64,000 nucleotides of DNA from Celeribacter litoreus (GCF_020165855.1 NZ_JAIUFY010000005.1:558001-622000); one strand, 5' to 3'; shown: positions 16,921 to 27,461, counted from the first letter of the stretch. The notes: a model not told the origin generated them from the sequence alone. A program made the numbers and translations.

Positions 16921-19900
16921 TCAAACGTCTTGGAGGCTCAGAACCTCGACTTCACCCTCGAGGCGCGCCTTGATCGCCATTGCGGCTGCGTGGGAGGCAG
17001 CGGCGGTGGTGAAATACGGGATCTTGTCGTAGAGCGCGACGGAGCGGATTTCGCGCGAGTCTTCAAGCGCTTGGCTGCCTTCCGTCGTGTTCAGAACCAG
17101 AGAGATTTCGCCGTTCTTCATCATGTCGACGATGTTCGGGCGGCCCTCATAGACCTTGTTCACGATGGTGCTCGCGATGCCGTGCTCCTTGAGGAACTTC
17201 GCGGTGCCGCGGGTCGCCACGATTTCGAACCCGAGATCAACGAGCGTTTGCATCGCTTCGACCATTTTCGGTTTCTTGTCGTAGTTCTTGACGGACAGGA
17301 AGACCTTGCCGGAGCGCGGGAGATCGGTGCCTGCGCCCATTTGCGCCTTGAGGAAGGCTCGCGCGAAGGTTTTGTCTGCCCCCATGACCTCACCAGTGGA
17401 ACGCATTTCCGGCCCGAGGATCGTGTCCACACCTGGGAAGCGGGCGAAAGGCAGAACGGCCTCTTTGACGGCGTAGCGACCGGTGCCCTCAGGAGCGACG
17501 AGGTCGAAGGTGTCGAGTTTCTCACCCGCCATAACGCGCGCAGCGATTGAGGCGATCGGGCTGTTCACGGCTTTCGCGACGAACGGCACGGTACGGGAGG
17601 CACGCGGGTTCACCTCGATGAGGTAGATCACATCGTCTTTCACAGCGAACTGCACGTTCATGAGGCCAACCACGTTCAGCGAGAGCGCGAGTGCTTCGGT
17701 CTGACGTTTCAGCTCTTCGATGATCTCAGGCTTGAGCGAGTAGGGCGGCAGCGAACAGGCGGAGTCACCGGAGTGAACACCGGCTTCTTCGATGTGCTGC
17801 ATGATGCCCGCCACGTGAACCTTTTCACCGTCACAGAGCGCATCAACGTCCACCTCGGTTGCACCCGACAGGTAGTGGTCGAGCAGAACTGGGCTGTCGC
17901 CGGAAACGACCACAGCGGAGGAGATGTAGCGTTTCAGCTGATCCATGTCGCGGACGATTTCCATCGCGCGGCCGCCGAGCACGTAGGACGGACGGATCAC
18001 GAGCGGGAAGCCGATGCCAGCAGCGATTTCAATCGCTTCCGCGTCGGTCGATGCGATGCCGTTGGTCGGTTGCTTAAGATCGAGACGGTTCACGAGATCC
18101 TGGAAACGCTCGCGGTCTTCTGCGAGGTCGATTGCGTCCGGCGAGGTGCCGAGGATCGGAATGCCTTCGGCTTCGAGCGCGTTCGCGAGTTTGAGCGGTG
18201 TCTGGCCGCCGAACTGAACGATCACACCGTGCAGCGTGCCGTTGTCCAGTTCCACGCGCAAGATTTCCATCACGTGTTCAAAGGTCAGCGGCTCGAAATA
18301 GAGACGGTCGGAGGTGTCGTAGTCGGTGGACACGGTTTCCGGGTTACAGTTGACCATGATGGTCTCGTATCCCTGCTCCGTGAGCGAGAAACAGGCGTGA
18401 CAGCAGCAGTAGTCGAACTCGATGCCCTGACCGATCCGGTTCGGACCACCGCCGAGGATGACGACTTTCTTGCGGTCGGACGGACGTGCCTCACACTCGA
18501 CTTCGCCCATCATCGGGGCTTCGTAGGTGGAGTACATGTAGGGCGTTTGTGCTTCGAACTCTGCGGCGCAGGTGTCGATGCGCTTGAACACGGCTTTGAC
18601 GCCGAGGTTCTGACGCGCACGGCGCACATTGGCTTCGTCGCGGCCAGTCAGTTTGGCGAGACGTGCGTCGGTGAAGCCCATCATCTTGAGGGCGCGCAGG
18701 CCTTCTTCGGTGACCGGCAGGCCGTCTTTTTTGACTTCGGTTTCCGCAATCATGATTTCGCGGATACGGGCGAGGAACCACGGATCGAAAGAGTTGATCT
18801 CCTGAATTTCCTCGTCGGTGAACCCGAAACGCATGGCTTGAGCGATCACGCGAAGACGATCCGGCGTTGCTTTCGCAAGCTCGCGGGTGACGCTCTTGTC
18901 GATCTTCTGCTGGGCGGCTTCGTTTGCGCCGAGAAGGATGCGGGGCAGGGTGGTCTCATTGCCGTCTGCTTCGACGATGTCGGAAGCCTTCGGCATTTCC
19001 GGCAGTTCGATCTCGTCAAAACCGGTGAGGCCGGATTCCATGGAGGCGAGGGCTTTCTGCATCGACTCGTGGAACGTGCGGCCAATGGCCATGACCTCAC
19101 CCACGGATTTCATCGCGGTGGTCAGGTTCGGCTCGGAGCCCGGGAATTTCTCAAAGGCGAATTTCGGGATCTTGGTGACGACATAGTCGATGGTCGGCTC
19201 AAAGGACGCAGGTGTCACTTTGGTGATGTCGTTGTCGAGTTCGTCGAGCGTGTAGCCCACGGCGAGTTTGGCAGCGATTTTCGCAATCGGGAAACCGGTC
19301 GCTTTGGACGCCAGAGCGGACGAGCGCGACACGCGCGGGTTCATCTCAATCACGACCATACGGCCATCGGCAGGGTTCACAGCCCACTGCACGTTGGAAC
19401 CGCCGGTTTCCACGCCGATCTCACGCAGAACGTTGATCGAGTGGGTACGCATGATCTGGTATTCTTTGTCGGTGAGCGTCAGTGCCGGAGCAACCGTGAC
19501 CGAGTCGCCGGTGTGAACGCCCATCGGGTCCACGTTTTCGATGGAGCAGACGATGATGGCGTTGTCGGCTTTGTCGCGCACAACTTCCATCTCGTATTCT
19601 TTCCAGCCGAGAAGGGATTCATCGACGAGGATCTGAGCCACCGGAGAGGCCTCAAGACCGGAGCGGCAGATTTTCTCATAGTCGTCGCGGTTATACGCAA
19701 CGCCGCCGCCAGTGCCGCCGAGAGTAAAGGCCGGACGGATAATCGCCGGAAGGCCGATGTGCTCCAGAGCGCCCATGGCGATCTTCATGCCCGCCGCGAT
19801 GTCAAAGGAGCCGTCTTCGCGCTTCGGCGCGGCAACGATGTCGGCTTTCGGGTTTTCGATGCCGAGGCGATCCATCGCTTCGCGGAAGAGTTTACGATCT

Positions 19901-20280
19901 TCTGCCATTTCAATGGCTTCGCGTTTCGCGCCGATCAGTTCTACGTTGAACTTGTCGAGCACACCCATGTCGGCGAGCGCGAGCGAGGTGTTGAGGCCCG
20001 TTTGACCACCCATCGTCGGAAGGAGCGCGTCGGGGCGTTCTTTCTCAATGATCTTGGCAACGACTTCCGGCGTGATCGGCTCGATGTAGGTCGCATCCGC
20101 CATGCCCGGGTCGGTCATGATCGTTGCGGGGTTCGAGTTCACGAGAATGACGCGGTAGCCCTCTTCCTTGAGCGCTTTACAGGCTTGCGCACCGGAATAG
20201 TCGAATTCACAGGCTTGCCCGATGATGATCGGCCCCGCACCAATAATCATGATGGAGGAAATATCGGTTCTCTTCGGCAT
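16921..20280 (-). CDS. carB: Carbamoyl-phosphate synthase large subunit
   Basis: Makes carbamoyl phosphate, shared by the pyrimidine and arginine pathways, from ammonia supplied by CarA. The 1119-residue protein has the duplicated ATP-grasp architecture. The first half ([27 protein letters not shown], near the N-terminus) is repeated as [27 protein letters not shown] past residue 600. The C-terminal MGS-like allosteric domain ([13 protein letters not shown] to the end) follows. carA is not in the window. The 165 bases upstream contain no convincing riboswitch. Confidence 0.97.
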   Translation of the reverse strand: MPKRTDISSIMIIGAGPIIIGQACEFDYSGAQACKALKEEGYRVILVNSNPATIMTDPGMADATYIEPITPEVVAKIIEKERPDALLPTMGGQTGLNTSLALADMGVLDKFNVELIGAKREAIEMAEDRKLFREAMDRLGIENPKADIVAAPKREDGSFDIAAGMKIAMGALEHIGLPAIIRPAFTLGGTGGGVAYNRDDYEKICRSGLEASPVAQILVDESLLGWKEYEMEVVRDKADNAIIVCSIENVDPMGVHTGDSVTVAPALTLTDKEYQIMRTHSINVLREIGVETGGSNVQWAVNPADGRMVVIEMNPRVSRSSALASKATGFPIAKIAAKLAVGYTLDELDNDITKVTPASFEPTIDYVVTKIPKFAFEKFPGSEPNLTTAMKSVGEVMAIGRTFHESMQKALASMESGLTGFDEIELPEMPKASDIVEADGNETTLPRILLGANEAAQQKIDKSVTRELAKATPDRLRVIAQAMRFGFTDEEIQEINSFDPWFLARIREIMIAETEVKKDGLPVTEEGLRALKMMGFTDARLAKLTGRDEANVRRARQNLGVKAVFKRIDTCAAEFEAQTPYMYSTYEAPMMGEVECEARPSDRKKVVILGGGPNRIGQGIEFDYCCCHACFSLTEQGYETIMVNCNPETVSTDYDTSDRLYFEPLTFEHVMEILRVELDNGTLHGVIVQFGGQTPLKLANALEAEGIPILGTSPDAIDLAEDRERFQDLVNRLDLKQPTNGIASTDAEAIEIAAGIGFPLVIRPSYVLGGRAMEIVRDMDQLKRYISSAVVVSGDSPVLLDHYLSGATEVDVDALCDGEKVHVAGIMQHIEEAGVHSGDSACSLPPYSLKPEIIEELKRQTEALALSLNVVGLMNVQFAVKDDVIYLIEVNPRASRTVPFVAKAVNSPIASIAARVMAGEKLDTFDLVAPEGTGRYAVKEAVLPFARFPGVDTILGPEMRSTGEVMGADKTFARAFLKAQMGAGTDLPRSGKVFLSVKNYDKKPKMVEAMQTLVDLGFEIVATRGTAKFLKEHGIASTIVNKVYEGRPNIVDMMKNGEISLVLNTTEGSQALEDSREIRSVALYDKIPYFTTAAASHAAAMAIKARLEGEVEVLSLQDV

Positions 20281-20445
20281 GGCAGACCTCAGGCTATGTT
20301 TGTGCAGCTTCGGACACCCCTTAGCAGGGTGCGCGCAAATTGTCGTGGGTTATAGCCATGACGCGATTGGGTGCAAGGCCCCTTGCAGGATTCTCGGGAT
20401 TTTTCCCTACGCCAATGGGGTTGTCCTGAGCCACCGCTTTCCGGT

Positions 20446-21723
20446 CTACATGTCCGATGCCGACTCCGACGAGGAGAATGAACGCAAAACGAGGCGAATC
20501 AAGAGCCCGAGCGCCACAAGTGTCGGGACCCAAGTTGTAGCCGTGAGCGGGCGTTCAAAGTCGGAAAGGTGTTGGTACGAGGAGTAGCTGAATGTGATCA
20601 GATACGCGATGATCCATAGACCCGCCTCGATGTTGGAGAACCTGAGAAACAATGCGGGTAACAGCACCAGCGGCAGGATGAAGTAGTGCGCCCAACCCAG
20701 TGGTCCGAAAAGTGCTGTGGCCAATGCGACGGTCAGAAGTGCCAGCGGCAGGGGCGTCTTCTGCCTAGAAGCTACGGAAATCAGAACCAGACCGAGAATG
20801 ATCTTTGGTGCAATGGCTGTCCAAGCGGGACTATCCAGTCCGATGCCGAGTGACGTCGCACCGCTGAGTGTGTGCCAGCTCTGATAAAGAAGCACTTCAA
20901 GCGAAAAGTTGATTTTCGAAATGATCGTCAGGTGATCGGCCCAATCCAACAGGGAGAGCCAGGCCAAATGCATGTCCCAACCGGCGACAGAGACAGAGAC
21001 CGCCAAGAATACAGCGCCGCTCGAAACCGCCGCGACCGCAGCTTTCCAAGCGCGGTCTTTGAGAAACAGAATGCCAAAGATAGCAGGGGACAGTTTGAGG
21101 GAGGCGGCCAGCGCAAGAAGGACACCCGCCGTTATCAGAAAACCGCGGCGGTACAGGTTGAATGTCAGCAGGATCAGAAAGCTTATGGTGATCTGCAATT
21201 GATTGTGCACGAGAGCCGTGTAGCTCGCGATAGAAGTGAAGAGGAACAGATAGCCGATCAGGAAGAGTAATCCTGGTGATACGTTTTTTGGCGCGGCGAG
21301 CCGCCATCCGAGCCAAGGCATGCTCGCAAGCATCGTCACCTGCGCCACCAAGAAAATCTTGAAGAAATCCCTCGGGCTGATCAGGCCGGTCAATGGTGCC
21401 GCGATCTTCGCAAGCATCGGCGGGTAGAGATAGGGATAGGCTACCTGATCCGCTTCTCCGAGCTCCTGCAGTAATTGTTTCCATGCGATCGGCGTGGAAT
21501 TGTCGCGGGGATCGGAGGCCGGCTGGTAGACGAGATCGGGTGCTCCGATGTCGTAGGCATGGCCGGCGATATAAAGTGCGGACAAATCGGGTGCCCAACC
21601 TCCCCAGAACGTATTGAAGGCCCAAGCCATGAACGCAACGGCGCCGAGGGCCAATACGATTTTAGAGAATACATCGAGGGGCTGTCGCTCTTGCGGAGTG
21701 GGAGTGGTTTTAAGGGTGAACAA
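20446..21723 (-). CDS. Polytopic membrane protein, GT87/DUF2029-like
   Basis: A membrane protein with about ten hydrophobic helices and the GT87/DUF2029 pattern. A first helix (IVLALGAVAFMAWAF) leads into a loop with Asp residues (GWAPDLSALYIAGHAYDIGAPDLVYQ), then YPYLYPPMLAKIAAPL and LIGYLFLFTSIASYTALVHNQ. Family members with known function are lipid-linked sugar transferases; the substrate here cannot be read. The start is uncertain. No good ATG exists near the N-terminus, and TTG 21723 has GAGAAG upstream, while the frame stays open to TTG 21789. Confidence 0.75.
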   Translation of the reverse strand: MFTLKTTPTPQERQPLDVFSKIVLALGAVAFMAWAFNTFWGGWAPDLSALYIAGHAYDIGAPDLVYQPASDPRDNSTPIAWKQLLQELGEADQVAYPYLYPPMLAKIAAPLTGLISPRDFFKIFLVAQVTMLASMPWLGWRLAAPKNVSPGLLFLIGYLFLFTSIASYTALVHNQLQITISFLILLTFNLYRRGFLITAGVLLALAASLKLSPAIFGILFLKDRAWKAAVAAVSSGAVFLAVSVSVAGWDMHLAWLSLLDWADHLTIISKINFSLEVLLYQSWHTLSGATSLGIGLDSPAWTAIAPKIILGLVLISVASRQKTPLPLALLTVALATALFGPLGWAHYFILPLVLLPALFLRFSNIEAGLWIIAYLITFSYSSYQHLSDFERPLTATTWVPTLVALGLLIRLVLRSFSSSESASDM

Positions 21724-21905
21724 AGTTCCAACTTCTCGATCGCTTGAAAGAATTCGCCCGTTTTTGGCAGAGCGATGCTTTACAAGCAAGATTAGTCACG
21801 TCCTGACCGGGGCGGAGGCTTGACTTTCCCCTCTGAGACGAGTGTATCACCTCGAGCGATGTACGACCGCCGAAACGCCGCCCAAAATACCAAAGGGACC
21901 TGAAC

Positions 21906-23699
21906 ATGCACCTTTATCGCAGCCACACCTGCGCCGATCTGAACCAATCTAACGTGGGCGATACCGTTCGTCTGTCCGGCTGGGTGCACCGCATCCGCGA
22001 CCACGGCGGCATCCTGTTTGTCGACTTGCGCGACCATTATGGGATCACTCAGGTGCTCTGCGATCCGGATAGTCCGGTGTTCTCCGAGATGGAAAAGGTC
22101 CGTTCGGAATGGTGTATCCGCATCGACGGAACCGTGAAAGCGCGTGATCCGGAACTCGTGAACCCGAAACTGCCGACCGGTGAGATCGAAGTGTTCGTGC
22201 GCGACCTCGAGGTCCTCGGCGCAGCAGCCGAATTGCCGCTCATGGTCTTTGGCGATCAGGAGTATCCGGAAGAGACCCGTCTCAAGTACCGCTACCTCGA
22301 TCTGCGCCGCGAACAGATGCAGCGCAACATGATCATGCGTTCCCAAGTCGTCGCCGACCTGCGTCAGCGGATGTGGGCGAACAACTTTAACGAATTCCAG
22401 ACGCCGATCATCACGGCCTCTTCGCCGGAAGGTGCGCGCGACTTCCTCGTGCCGTCCCGTCTGCACCCGGGCAAATTCTACGCCCTGCCGCAGGCCCCGC
22501 AGCAGTTCAAACAGCTTCTGATGGTGTCCGGCTTCGACAAATATTTCCAGATCGCACCGTGCTTCCGCGACGAAGACCCGCGTGCGGACCGCTCGCCGAC
22601 CGACTTCTACCAGCTCGACATGGAAATGTCCTTTGTCACCCAGCAGGACATCTTTGATGTGATGGAGCCGGTGATCGCCGACATGTTCGACAAATTCGGC
22701 AAAGGCCGTAAGTCGAACCGCGATTGGCCGCAAATTTCCTATCGTGATGCGGCTCTGTGGTACGGCACCGACAAGCCGGACCTGCGCAACCCGCTCAAAA
22801 TTCAGGACGTGTCCGAACACTTCCGCGGCTCCGGTTTTGCGATCTTCGCCAAGCTTCTGGAGCAGGAAGGCAACGTTGTTCGCGCTATTCCGGCCCCGAA
22901 AGGCGGCTCCCGCAAGTTCTGCGACCGCATGAACAAGTTTGCCCAGCAAGAGGGGCTGCCGGGGATGGGTTACATCTTCTGGCGCGATCAGGGCGAAGGC
23001 ATGGAAGCAGCTGGTCCGCTCGCGAAAAACATCGGCCCAGAACGCACGGAAGCCATCCGTCAGCAGCTCGGTCTTGGTGTGGGCGATGCGGCGTTCTTCC
23101 TCGGCGGCAAGCCGAAGGCGTTTGAGCGTGTTGCCGGCAAAGCCCGCATGACCGTTTGGGAAGAAACCCCGAAGGCACCGGAAGACGAAAACTGGCGCGA
23201 TCAGTTCAAATTCGCTTGGATCGTGGACTTCCCGATCTACGAGCAGGATGAAGAGACCGGCGACATTGATTTCGAACACAACCCGTTCTCCATGCCGCAA
23301 GGCGGGATGGACGCGCTCGAAGGCAACCCGCTCGACGTGCTTGGCTATCAGTATGACCTCGCGTGTAACGGCTATGAACTCGTGTCCGGCGCAATCCGGA
23401 ACCACAAGCCGGAGATCATGTTCAAGGCGTTCGAACTCGCTGGCTACGGCAAGGACGAAGTCGAGAAGCGCTTTGGCGCCCTCGTTAACGCCTTCCAATA
23501 CGGCGCACCGCCGCACGGTGGCTGTGCTCTCGGCATCGACCGTGCAGTGATGATCCTCGCCGATCAGGAAAACATCCGCGAAGTGATGCTCTTCCCGATG
23601 AACCAGCGCGCAGAAGATCTCATGATGAATGCACCGTCGGAGCCGACCAACGAACAGCTCCGCGAATTGCACCTTCGGGTTCTACCGCGCGAAGAGTGA
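21906..23699 (+). CDS. aspS: Aspartate--tRNA(Asp/Asn) ligase
   Basis: Class II aminoacyl-tRNA synthetase of 597 residues. It has an N-terminal OB anticodon-binding domain, motif 2 in [19 protein letters not shown], a GAD insertion and motif 3 [11 protein letters not shown]. His33 in HRIRDHGG, where E. coli AspRS has Leu30, is the signature of the non-discriminating bacterial enzyme. That form charges both tRNA-Asp and tRNA-Asn and relies on GatCAB to amidate Asp-tRNA-Asn. GGGACC precedes ATG 21906. Monocistronic, with a terminator at 23718. Confidence 0.96.
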   Translation: MHLYRSHTCADLNQSNVGDTVRLSGWVHRIRDHGGILFVDLRDHYGITQVLCDPDSPVFSEMEKVRSEWCIRIDGTVKARDPELVNPKLPTGEIEVFVRDLEVLGAAAELPLMVFGDQEYPEETRLKYRYLDLRREQMQRNMIMRSQVVADLRQRMWANNFNEFQTPIITASSPEGARDFLVPSRLHPGKFYALPQAPQQFKQLLMVSGFDKYFQIAPCFRDEDPRADRSPTDFYQLDMEMSFVTQQDIFDVMEPVIADMFDKFGKGRKSNRDWPQISYRDAALWYGTDKPDLRNPLKIQDVSEHFRGSGFAIFAKLLEQEGNVVRAIPAPKGGSRKFCDRMNKFAQQEGLPGMGYIFWRDQGEGMEAAGPLAKNIGPERTEAIRQQLGLGVGDAAFFLGGKPKAFERVAGKARMTVWEETPKAPEDENWRDQFKFAWIVDFPIYEQDEETGDIDFEHNPFSMPQGGMDALEGNPLDVLGYQYDLACNGYELVSGAIRNHKPEIMFKAFELAGYGKDEVEKRFGALVNAFQYGAPPHGGCALGIDRAVMILADQENIREVMLFPMNQRAEDLMMNAPSEPTNEQLRELHLRVLPREE

Positions 23700-23717
23700 A
23701 ATTCGGAACAGAATGAC

Positions 23718-23753
23718 AAAAAGGCACCGTGATTATCACGGTGCCTTTTTTCT
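23718..23753 (+). terminator. Intrinsic terminator of aspS
   Basis: AAGGCACCGTGA (23721-23732) pairs with TCACGGTGCCTT (23736-23747), followed by TTTT. Confidence 0.88.
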
Positions 23754-23768
23754 TGGCGTGCTGGCGTC

Positions 23769-24488
23769 TCACCCCGCTTTGCGCGGCTCGATCCGGTTTC
23801 GCAGCAGGTTCTCGATACGGGCCAGGGCCGTCTGGAAGGGCAGGCCCTGCTCCCGATCAAAGGCGAGGGACTGGGCGGCGCTTTCCATCTCGGTGTCACC
23901 CGAAGAACGCGCGATGCCCGAGAGAAACTGCGCGATGTAATCAAGCATGTTCTCTCCATGGTCCGCCGTCAAAATCTCTGCGATATGGGTGAAGTCATCT
24001 CTGAGAGTTTCGGGATCGGGGGCGATATCCGTGTCGTTGACTGTATGCAGTCCGCTGGGGCGGAAGTCATCGGGCAGGCAAGAGAGGACGCATTCCTGAA
24101 ACGCCCCGAGGTTTGAGATCGGCTTTTCGATAAACCCGTCAGCACCCGCCGCCTCCGAGAGCGGTTCCGCACCGCTATCCCCAGACATCCCGAGGATCAC
24201 ATCGACGCGTGGTCGGGCGTTGTTGAGTTCCGCGATCAGGTCCGTTCCCGAGCCGTCAGGAAGGCCGAGATCGACGATGACCACATTTGGCCTGTAAACC
24301 TTCAGGTGGCGATGGGCGGCGTGGAGCGTGTCCGCCCGTCTGATGCGGGCACCCGATCGCAGGCATAAGAGACGCAATGCCTCAGAGGCGAAGCGGCTGT
24401 CCTCAACCACGAGAACGGTCAGGCCCGCGAGGGGGCGCTGCGCCGTGGCGGTCGGCATCATATCGAGTGGTTTGTCTTTCACTGTCAT
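23769..24488 (-). CDS. Response regulator receiver-domain protein
   Basis: A 239-residue protein with an N-terminal CheY-like receiver domain: VLVVEDSRFASEALRLLC (acidic pocket ED), VVIVDLGLPDGSG (phospho-acceptor Asp), ILGMSGDSG, and FIEKPIS (conserved Lys). The C-terminal 100 residues contain no recognisable DNA-binding domain. They look helical (SETLRDDFTHIAEILTADHGENMLDYIAQFLSG ...), so this may act by protein contacts or as a histidine-phosphotransfer-like output. No kinase gene is nearby. Start ATG 24488 has GGAG upstream; an extension to 24518 is less likely. Confidence 0.85.
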   Translation of the reverse strand: MTVKDKPLDMMPTATAQRPLAGLTVLVVEDSRFASEALRLLCLRSGARIRRADTLHAAHRHLKVYRPNVVIVDLGLPDGSGTDLIAELNNARPRVDVILGMSGDSGAEPLSEAAGADGFIEKPISNLGAFQECVLSCLPDDFRPSGLHTVNDTDIAPDPETLRDDFTHIAEILTADHGENMLDYIAQFLSGIARSSGDTEMESAAQSLAFDREQGLPFQTALARIENLLRNRIEPRKAG

Positions 24489-24657
24489 CTCTCGGCTCCA
24501 TCCGGATTTGCTGACCATTAGGGATGAAATTGGTGAAAGAGGCGTTAACCGAGCGTTTGCCGAAGTGCGCCGTTGGTCGCAGATCGCCCCTTAGGGCTTG
24601 CGAGCGCGCGGATCAGACGCGATAAGCGGTGCGAGCGAGTTTTGGAGGAGAAACTAG

Positions 24658-25062
24658 ATGATCGGTCGTCTCAATCACGTTGCTATTGCTGTCCCTGATC
24701 TGGAAGCGGCAAGCGCACAATACGCAAACACCCTTGGTGCAAAAGTGAATCCGCCGCAGGACGAGCCGGATCATGGTGTGACCGTTGTATTCATCGAGCT
24801 GCCGAACACGAAGATCGAGCTTCTGTATCCGCTTGGCGAGGGCTCTCCTATTCAGGGTTTCCTCGATAAGAACCCTGCCGGTGGCATCCACCACATCTGC
24901 TACGAAGTCGATGACATCATCGTCGCCCGTGACAAGCTTAAAGCCGAAGGCGCCCGTGTTCTCGGCACTGGCGAGCCGAAAATCGGCGCGCATGGCAAAC
25001 CCGTTCTCTTCCTTCACCCGAAGGACTTCAACGGCTGCCTGATCGAGCTGGAACAGGTCTGA
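24658..25062 (+). CDS. mce: Methylmalonyl-CoA epimerase
   Basis: Interconverts (S)- and (R)-methylmalonyl-CoA in propionyl-CoA catabolism. The 134-residue vicinal-oxygen-chelate fold protein begins IGRLNHVAIAVPDLEAASA, with the first metal His in LNHVAIA. It has GGIHHICYEVDDI in the middle and the closing VLFLHPKDFNGCLIELEQ, with the final metal Glu. GGAG lies 9 bases before ATG 24658. DUF1467 follows after 4 bases. Functionally linked genes elsewhere in the window are meaB (49.7 kb) and prpE (63.6 kb). Confidence 0.94.
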   Translation: MIGRLNHVAIAVPDLEAASAQYANTLGAKVNPPQDEPDHGVTVVFIELPNTKIELLYPLGEGSPIQGFLDKNPAGGIHHICYEVDDIIVARDKLKAEGARVLGTGEPKIGAHGKPVLFLHPKDFNGCLIELEQV

Positions 25063-25066
25063 TCCC

Positions 25067-25348
25067 ATGGCCATTACGTCCGCGATCGTTCTCTATGCTG
25101 TCACATGGTTCATGACCATGCTCGTTGCCTTGCCCATCGGCCTGAAGACACAGGGTGACATGGGTGAGAAGGTGGACGGGACGCATGACGGTGCGCCGGC
25201 GAACTACAACCCGAAGCGCAAGGCGCTTTGGGTTACGCTTTTTGCGACTGTGATCTGGGCGGTGCTTGTGACGATTATCCTGTCCGGTTGGATCACGTGG
25301 CACGATCTCGATTGGACCGCAAAACTGCCGTCTGTCGCGGATAGCTGA
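25067..25348 (+). CDS. DUF1467 family small membrane protein
   Basis: A 93-residue protein with two hydrophobic helices (SAIVLYAVTWFMTMLVALPIGL and VTLFATVIWAVLVTIILSGW) flanking a conserved soluble loop (GEKVDGTHDGAPANYNPKRKA). The pattern matches DUF1467, whose function is unknown. It starts 4 bases after the mce stop, so it is co-transcribed. This pairing with mce is common in alphaproteobacteria and suggests a link, but no mechanism is known. Confidence 0.88.
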   Translation: MAITSAIVLYAVTWFMTMLVALPIGLKTQGDMGEKVDGTHDGAPANYNPKRKALWVTLFATVIWAVLVTIILSGWITWHDLDWTAKLPSVADS

Positions 25349-25351
25349 TCT

Positions 25352-26044
25352 TCAGAGGCGGCTGCCTTCTAGGCGCATGAACATATGCGTAAAGGTGGCC
25401 GCGCCGAGCACCGGGATGAGCAGGTTCACGAGTGGGATGGTGAGCGGAATGGCCATCAGCGCCCCTGCGAGCCAGATTTTCGGCATATGACGTCGACGCG
25501 CGGCTTTTGCGCCCTCACGTCCCAAGCGCCGCATGGCGACCATCTGATAATACTCCCGCCCGAGCAAGAAGCCGTTTAGCGCCCAGAAGATGATCGGCGC
25601 GGCGATGTTCAGGAGCAGGTAGAGGACGAGGGCGACCAGGTTCGCGACGATGATCACGCCGAGAAATCCGAGACTGTCCATGACCATGTCCGTGAGCGAC
25701 TGACGCGGCACTTCGGGAAGGTCGGGGTAGTGGCGATCTTCTACGGCTTCGGACACTTCTTCGAGAAAAATGCCGGTGAAGGCCGACGCAACCGGCACCA
25801 TCAGAAAAACCGACAGCAGGATCATGAAAAACGCCGATCCGATGGAGAGTGCGTTGTCGATCCAGGACACCTCTCCGATCAAGGGCAGGGTGAGTGTGTC
25901 GGGGACGAAGATGCCAATGACCCAGACGAAGGCGAGATAGATCGCAATGAGGAGCGCGAGGCTGAGCCCCACGCCCTTCAGTAGAACCGATTGAAATCGC
26001 TTGTCGCCAAGCTGGCCAATCGCTTTCGCGAAGTCTCCGAACAT
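25352..26044 (-). CDS. EI24 domain (CysZ-like) membrane protein
   Basis: A 230-residue integral membrane protein with about four to six hydrophobic stretches. The EI24/CysZ pattern is present: FGDFAKAIGQLGDKRFQSVLLKGVGLSL, then FFMILLSVFLMVPVASAFTGIFLEEVSEAVEDRHYPDLP. A GREYYQMVAMRRLG segment near the C-terminal third follows. CysZ in enteric bacteria imports sulfate, but most EI24 proteins are uncharacterised. Its ATG shares one base with the nitroreductase stop (TAATG), so the two are translationally coupled. Confidence 0.87.
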   Translation of the reverse strand: MFGDFAKAIGQLGDKRFQSVLLKGVGLSLALLIAIYLAFVWVIGIFVPDTLTLPLIGEVSWIDNALSIGSAFFMILLSVFLMVPVASAFTGIFLEEVSEAVEDRHYPDLPEVPRQSLTDMVMDSLGFLGVIIVANLVALVLYLLLNIAAPIIFWALNGFLLGREYYQMVAMRRLGREGAKAARRRHMPKIWLAGALMAIPLTIPLVNLLIPVLGAATFTHMFMRLEGSRL

Positions 26045-26622
26045 TACTCGGAGACCCAGCTCACGATGACGTCGAGGTCCGGACGCGGGCGCTCCGGCGG
26101 GGCGGAAGTTTCCGTGCCGATGTGGATAAGGCCCGCGATGGATTCATGCGGTTCCAGACCGAGACCCTCTTCGCAGAAGGAAGGATTGTGTGATGCCCAC
26201 CCGGAGAGCCAGTTTGCGCCCCAGCCGGACGCAAGTGCGGCGTTCAGCGTCGCGAGGCACACGGCACCGGCTGAATAGACCTGTTCGATGTGCGGGACTT
26301 TGGGGCTTTCTTTGGGGGAAAAGACAACTGCGACAGCGAGGTCGGCATCCGCATACTGACGGCGTTGCTTTTCGATCTTCTCCGGTTCGACGCCGAGCGT
26401 CTCACCCAGAGGGGGGATCATATCGGCCAGACGGGTCAGAGCCGCCTTTTCAAGCACGATAAAGCGCCAAGGCTCCAGCTTCCCGTGATCCGGTGTGCGC
26501 GCCGCTGCGGTCAAGATGGTCATGAGTTCCGATCGGTCGGGCACCGGACCTTTGAGCGTTTTGGCCGGACGGGAGCGGCGAGAGAGCAGGAAGTCGAGAA
26601 CGGGTTGGTTCTGTTCAGGCAT
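26044..26622 (-). CDS. Nitroreductase family protein
   Basis: A 192-residue FMN-dependent oxidoreductase of the nitroreductase superfamily. It shows LLSRRSRPAKTL (FMN phosphate contacts), ILTAAARTPDHGKLEPWRFIVLE, and the C-terminal GAVCLATLNAALASGWGANWLSGW with GLIHIGTE. Physiological substrate unknown; homologues reduce nitro groups or quinones with NAD(P)H. It is first in a two-gene unit with the EI24 protein and divergent from the DUF167 gene. Confidence 0.9.
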   Translation of the reverse strand: MPEQNQPVLDFLLSRRSRPAKTLKGPVPDRSELMTILTAAARTPDHGKLEPWRFIVLEKAALTRLADMIPPLGETLGVEPEKIEKQRRQYADADLAVAVVFSPKESPKVPHIEQVYSAGAVCLATLNAALASGWGANWLSGWASHNPSFCEEGLGLEPHESIAGLIHIGTETSAPPERPRPDLDVIVSWVSE

Positions 26623-26707
26623 GTCGGGCTTTCTGTGAACTGCGTTTCCCCGAAGATGTCGGTGTTTTTGCGCGCAAATTCAACCGCTCCGTGTTAGTTA
26701 GCGCAAC

Positions 26708-26971
26708 ATGAATAAAGAAGAACTCAAAGCAGCGCTTGAAGCGGCCTTAGACGGTGATCTGCTTGCCGTGCGCGTCACGCCGAAAGCTTCGCGAAATGCG
26801 GTGGTTGTCGAAGGCGGGCTGGTGCGCGTCTACGTCACCACAGTGCCGGAGGGCGGCAAAGCGACGAAAGACGTCGTCAAGCTCTTGGCCAAGAGTATGG
26901 GGTGCCCGAAATCAGCGCTTGTGCTCGTGCGGGGCGAAACCTCACGGGACAAGGTGTTTCGCGTCAGTTGA
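26708..26971 (+). CDS. DUF167 (YggU) family protein
   Basis: An 87-residue alpha/beta protein with the DUF167/YggU signature (LAVRVTPKASRNAVVV, VTTVPEGGKATKDVVKLLAKSMGCPKSALVLVRGETSRDKVFRV). Structures of family members are known, but the function is not. ATG 26708 follows shortly after the divergent nitroreductase promoter. It converges on a small unknown gene 4 bases downstream. Confidence 0.88.
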   Translation: MNKEELKAALEAALDGDLLAVRVTPKASRNAVVVEGGLVRVYVTTVPEGGKATKDVVKLLAKSMGCPKSALVLVRGETSRDKVFRVS

Positions 26972-26975
26972 CGGC

Positions 26976-27215
26976 TCAGTCTGCCAAATTCGTGAGCCGA
27001 TAGGCCCCCTCCGGTAGATCCAGCGCGGCTCCGAGGTCACGCAACTGCTGCATCGAGAAGGTGATCTTCTGGACCGTATCCGTGCGCGGATCGAGTTGTT
27101 CGACCGTGACACATTCGTCGAAAGCGGAAATGGTCACATCCTCCTGAAGGACGCTTTCGCCTTCGTCTACGAGGGTGACGACCGTCGCGTCAAATTCGTG
27201 TTCGATTGTAAACAT
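26976..27215 (-). CDS. Small conserved protein of unknown function
   Basis: A 79-residue acidic protein, mainly predicted beta (MFTIEHEFDATVVTLVDEG, VTISAFDECVTVEQLDP) with a C-terminal helix. I recall similar short proteins in Rhodobacteraceae, sometimes mislabelled as phosphomannomutase; the length rules that enzyme out. No motif for catalysis or DNA binding is seen. Confidence 0.7.
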   Translation of the reverse strand: MFTIEHEFDATVVTLVDEGESVLQEDVTISAFDECVTVEQLDPRTDTVQKITFSMQQLRDLGAALDLPEGAYRLTNLAD

Positions 27216-27447
27216 AATTCGATGCTATCCCTCTCCCGCGCAAATGCAACACGGATCGTGCTCCGCCGCGCGGAATTCTGTTCTGTGATCTGACCTAAAT
27301 TCCCCAGAAAACCACCGATCAGATTCGTTTTGTGCTCGTCTGTCTTTTGGGTGCGCGCCGGATCAGTTTCGAATTTTCTGAAAATTGCGCACCATTTTTT
27401 CGCATTCATCAACCAAATCACGCCAATCAGAGCCGAAAGGGTCCGCT
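27216..27447. other. Intergenic region upstream of the FNR box
   Basis: No gene is seen in these 232 bases. Open frames that cross it are shadows: the plus-strand frame starting at 27330 is only the upstream extension of the first DUF6455 gene. AT-rich patches (about 27370-27405) may hold a promoter for the 79-residue gene or for the FNR-controlled unit. Confidence 0.4.
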
Positions 27448-27461
27448 TTGATACATATCAA
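27448..27461. promoter_or_regulatory. FNR-type (FnrL) binding site
   Basis: TTGATACATATCAA is a perfect match to the FNR/FnrL palindrome TTGAT-N4-ATCAA. Its centre is about 73 bases before the ATG of the first DUF6455 gene, a position suited to activation under low oxygen. The match is direct; oxygen regulation is inferred. Confidence 0.82.

Noticed and set aside
17773-20355. 860-codon plus-strand open frame opposite carB
   Set aside because: Antisense shadow of the carbamoyl-phosphate synthase gene; length comes from the low stop frequency of GC-rich reverse frames and the sequence is His/Val/Asp-rich noise.
20281-20445. Possible leader or pyrimidine/arginine riboswitch upstream of carB
   Set aside because: Only a short GCAAGG/CCTTGC hairpin and a 12-codon frame with a single Arg codon are present; no recognised aptamer or codon run.
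21792-23672. 626-codon minus-strand open frame opposite aspS
   Set aside because: Antisense shadow of the well-supported aspartyl-tRNA synthetase gene.
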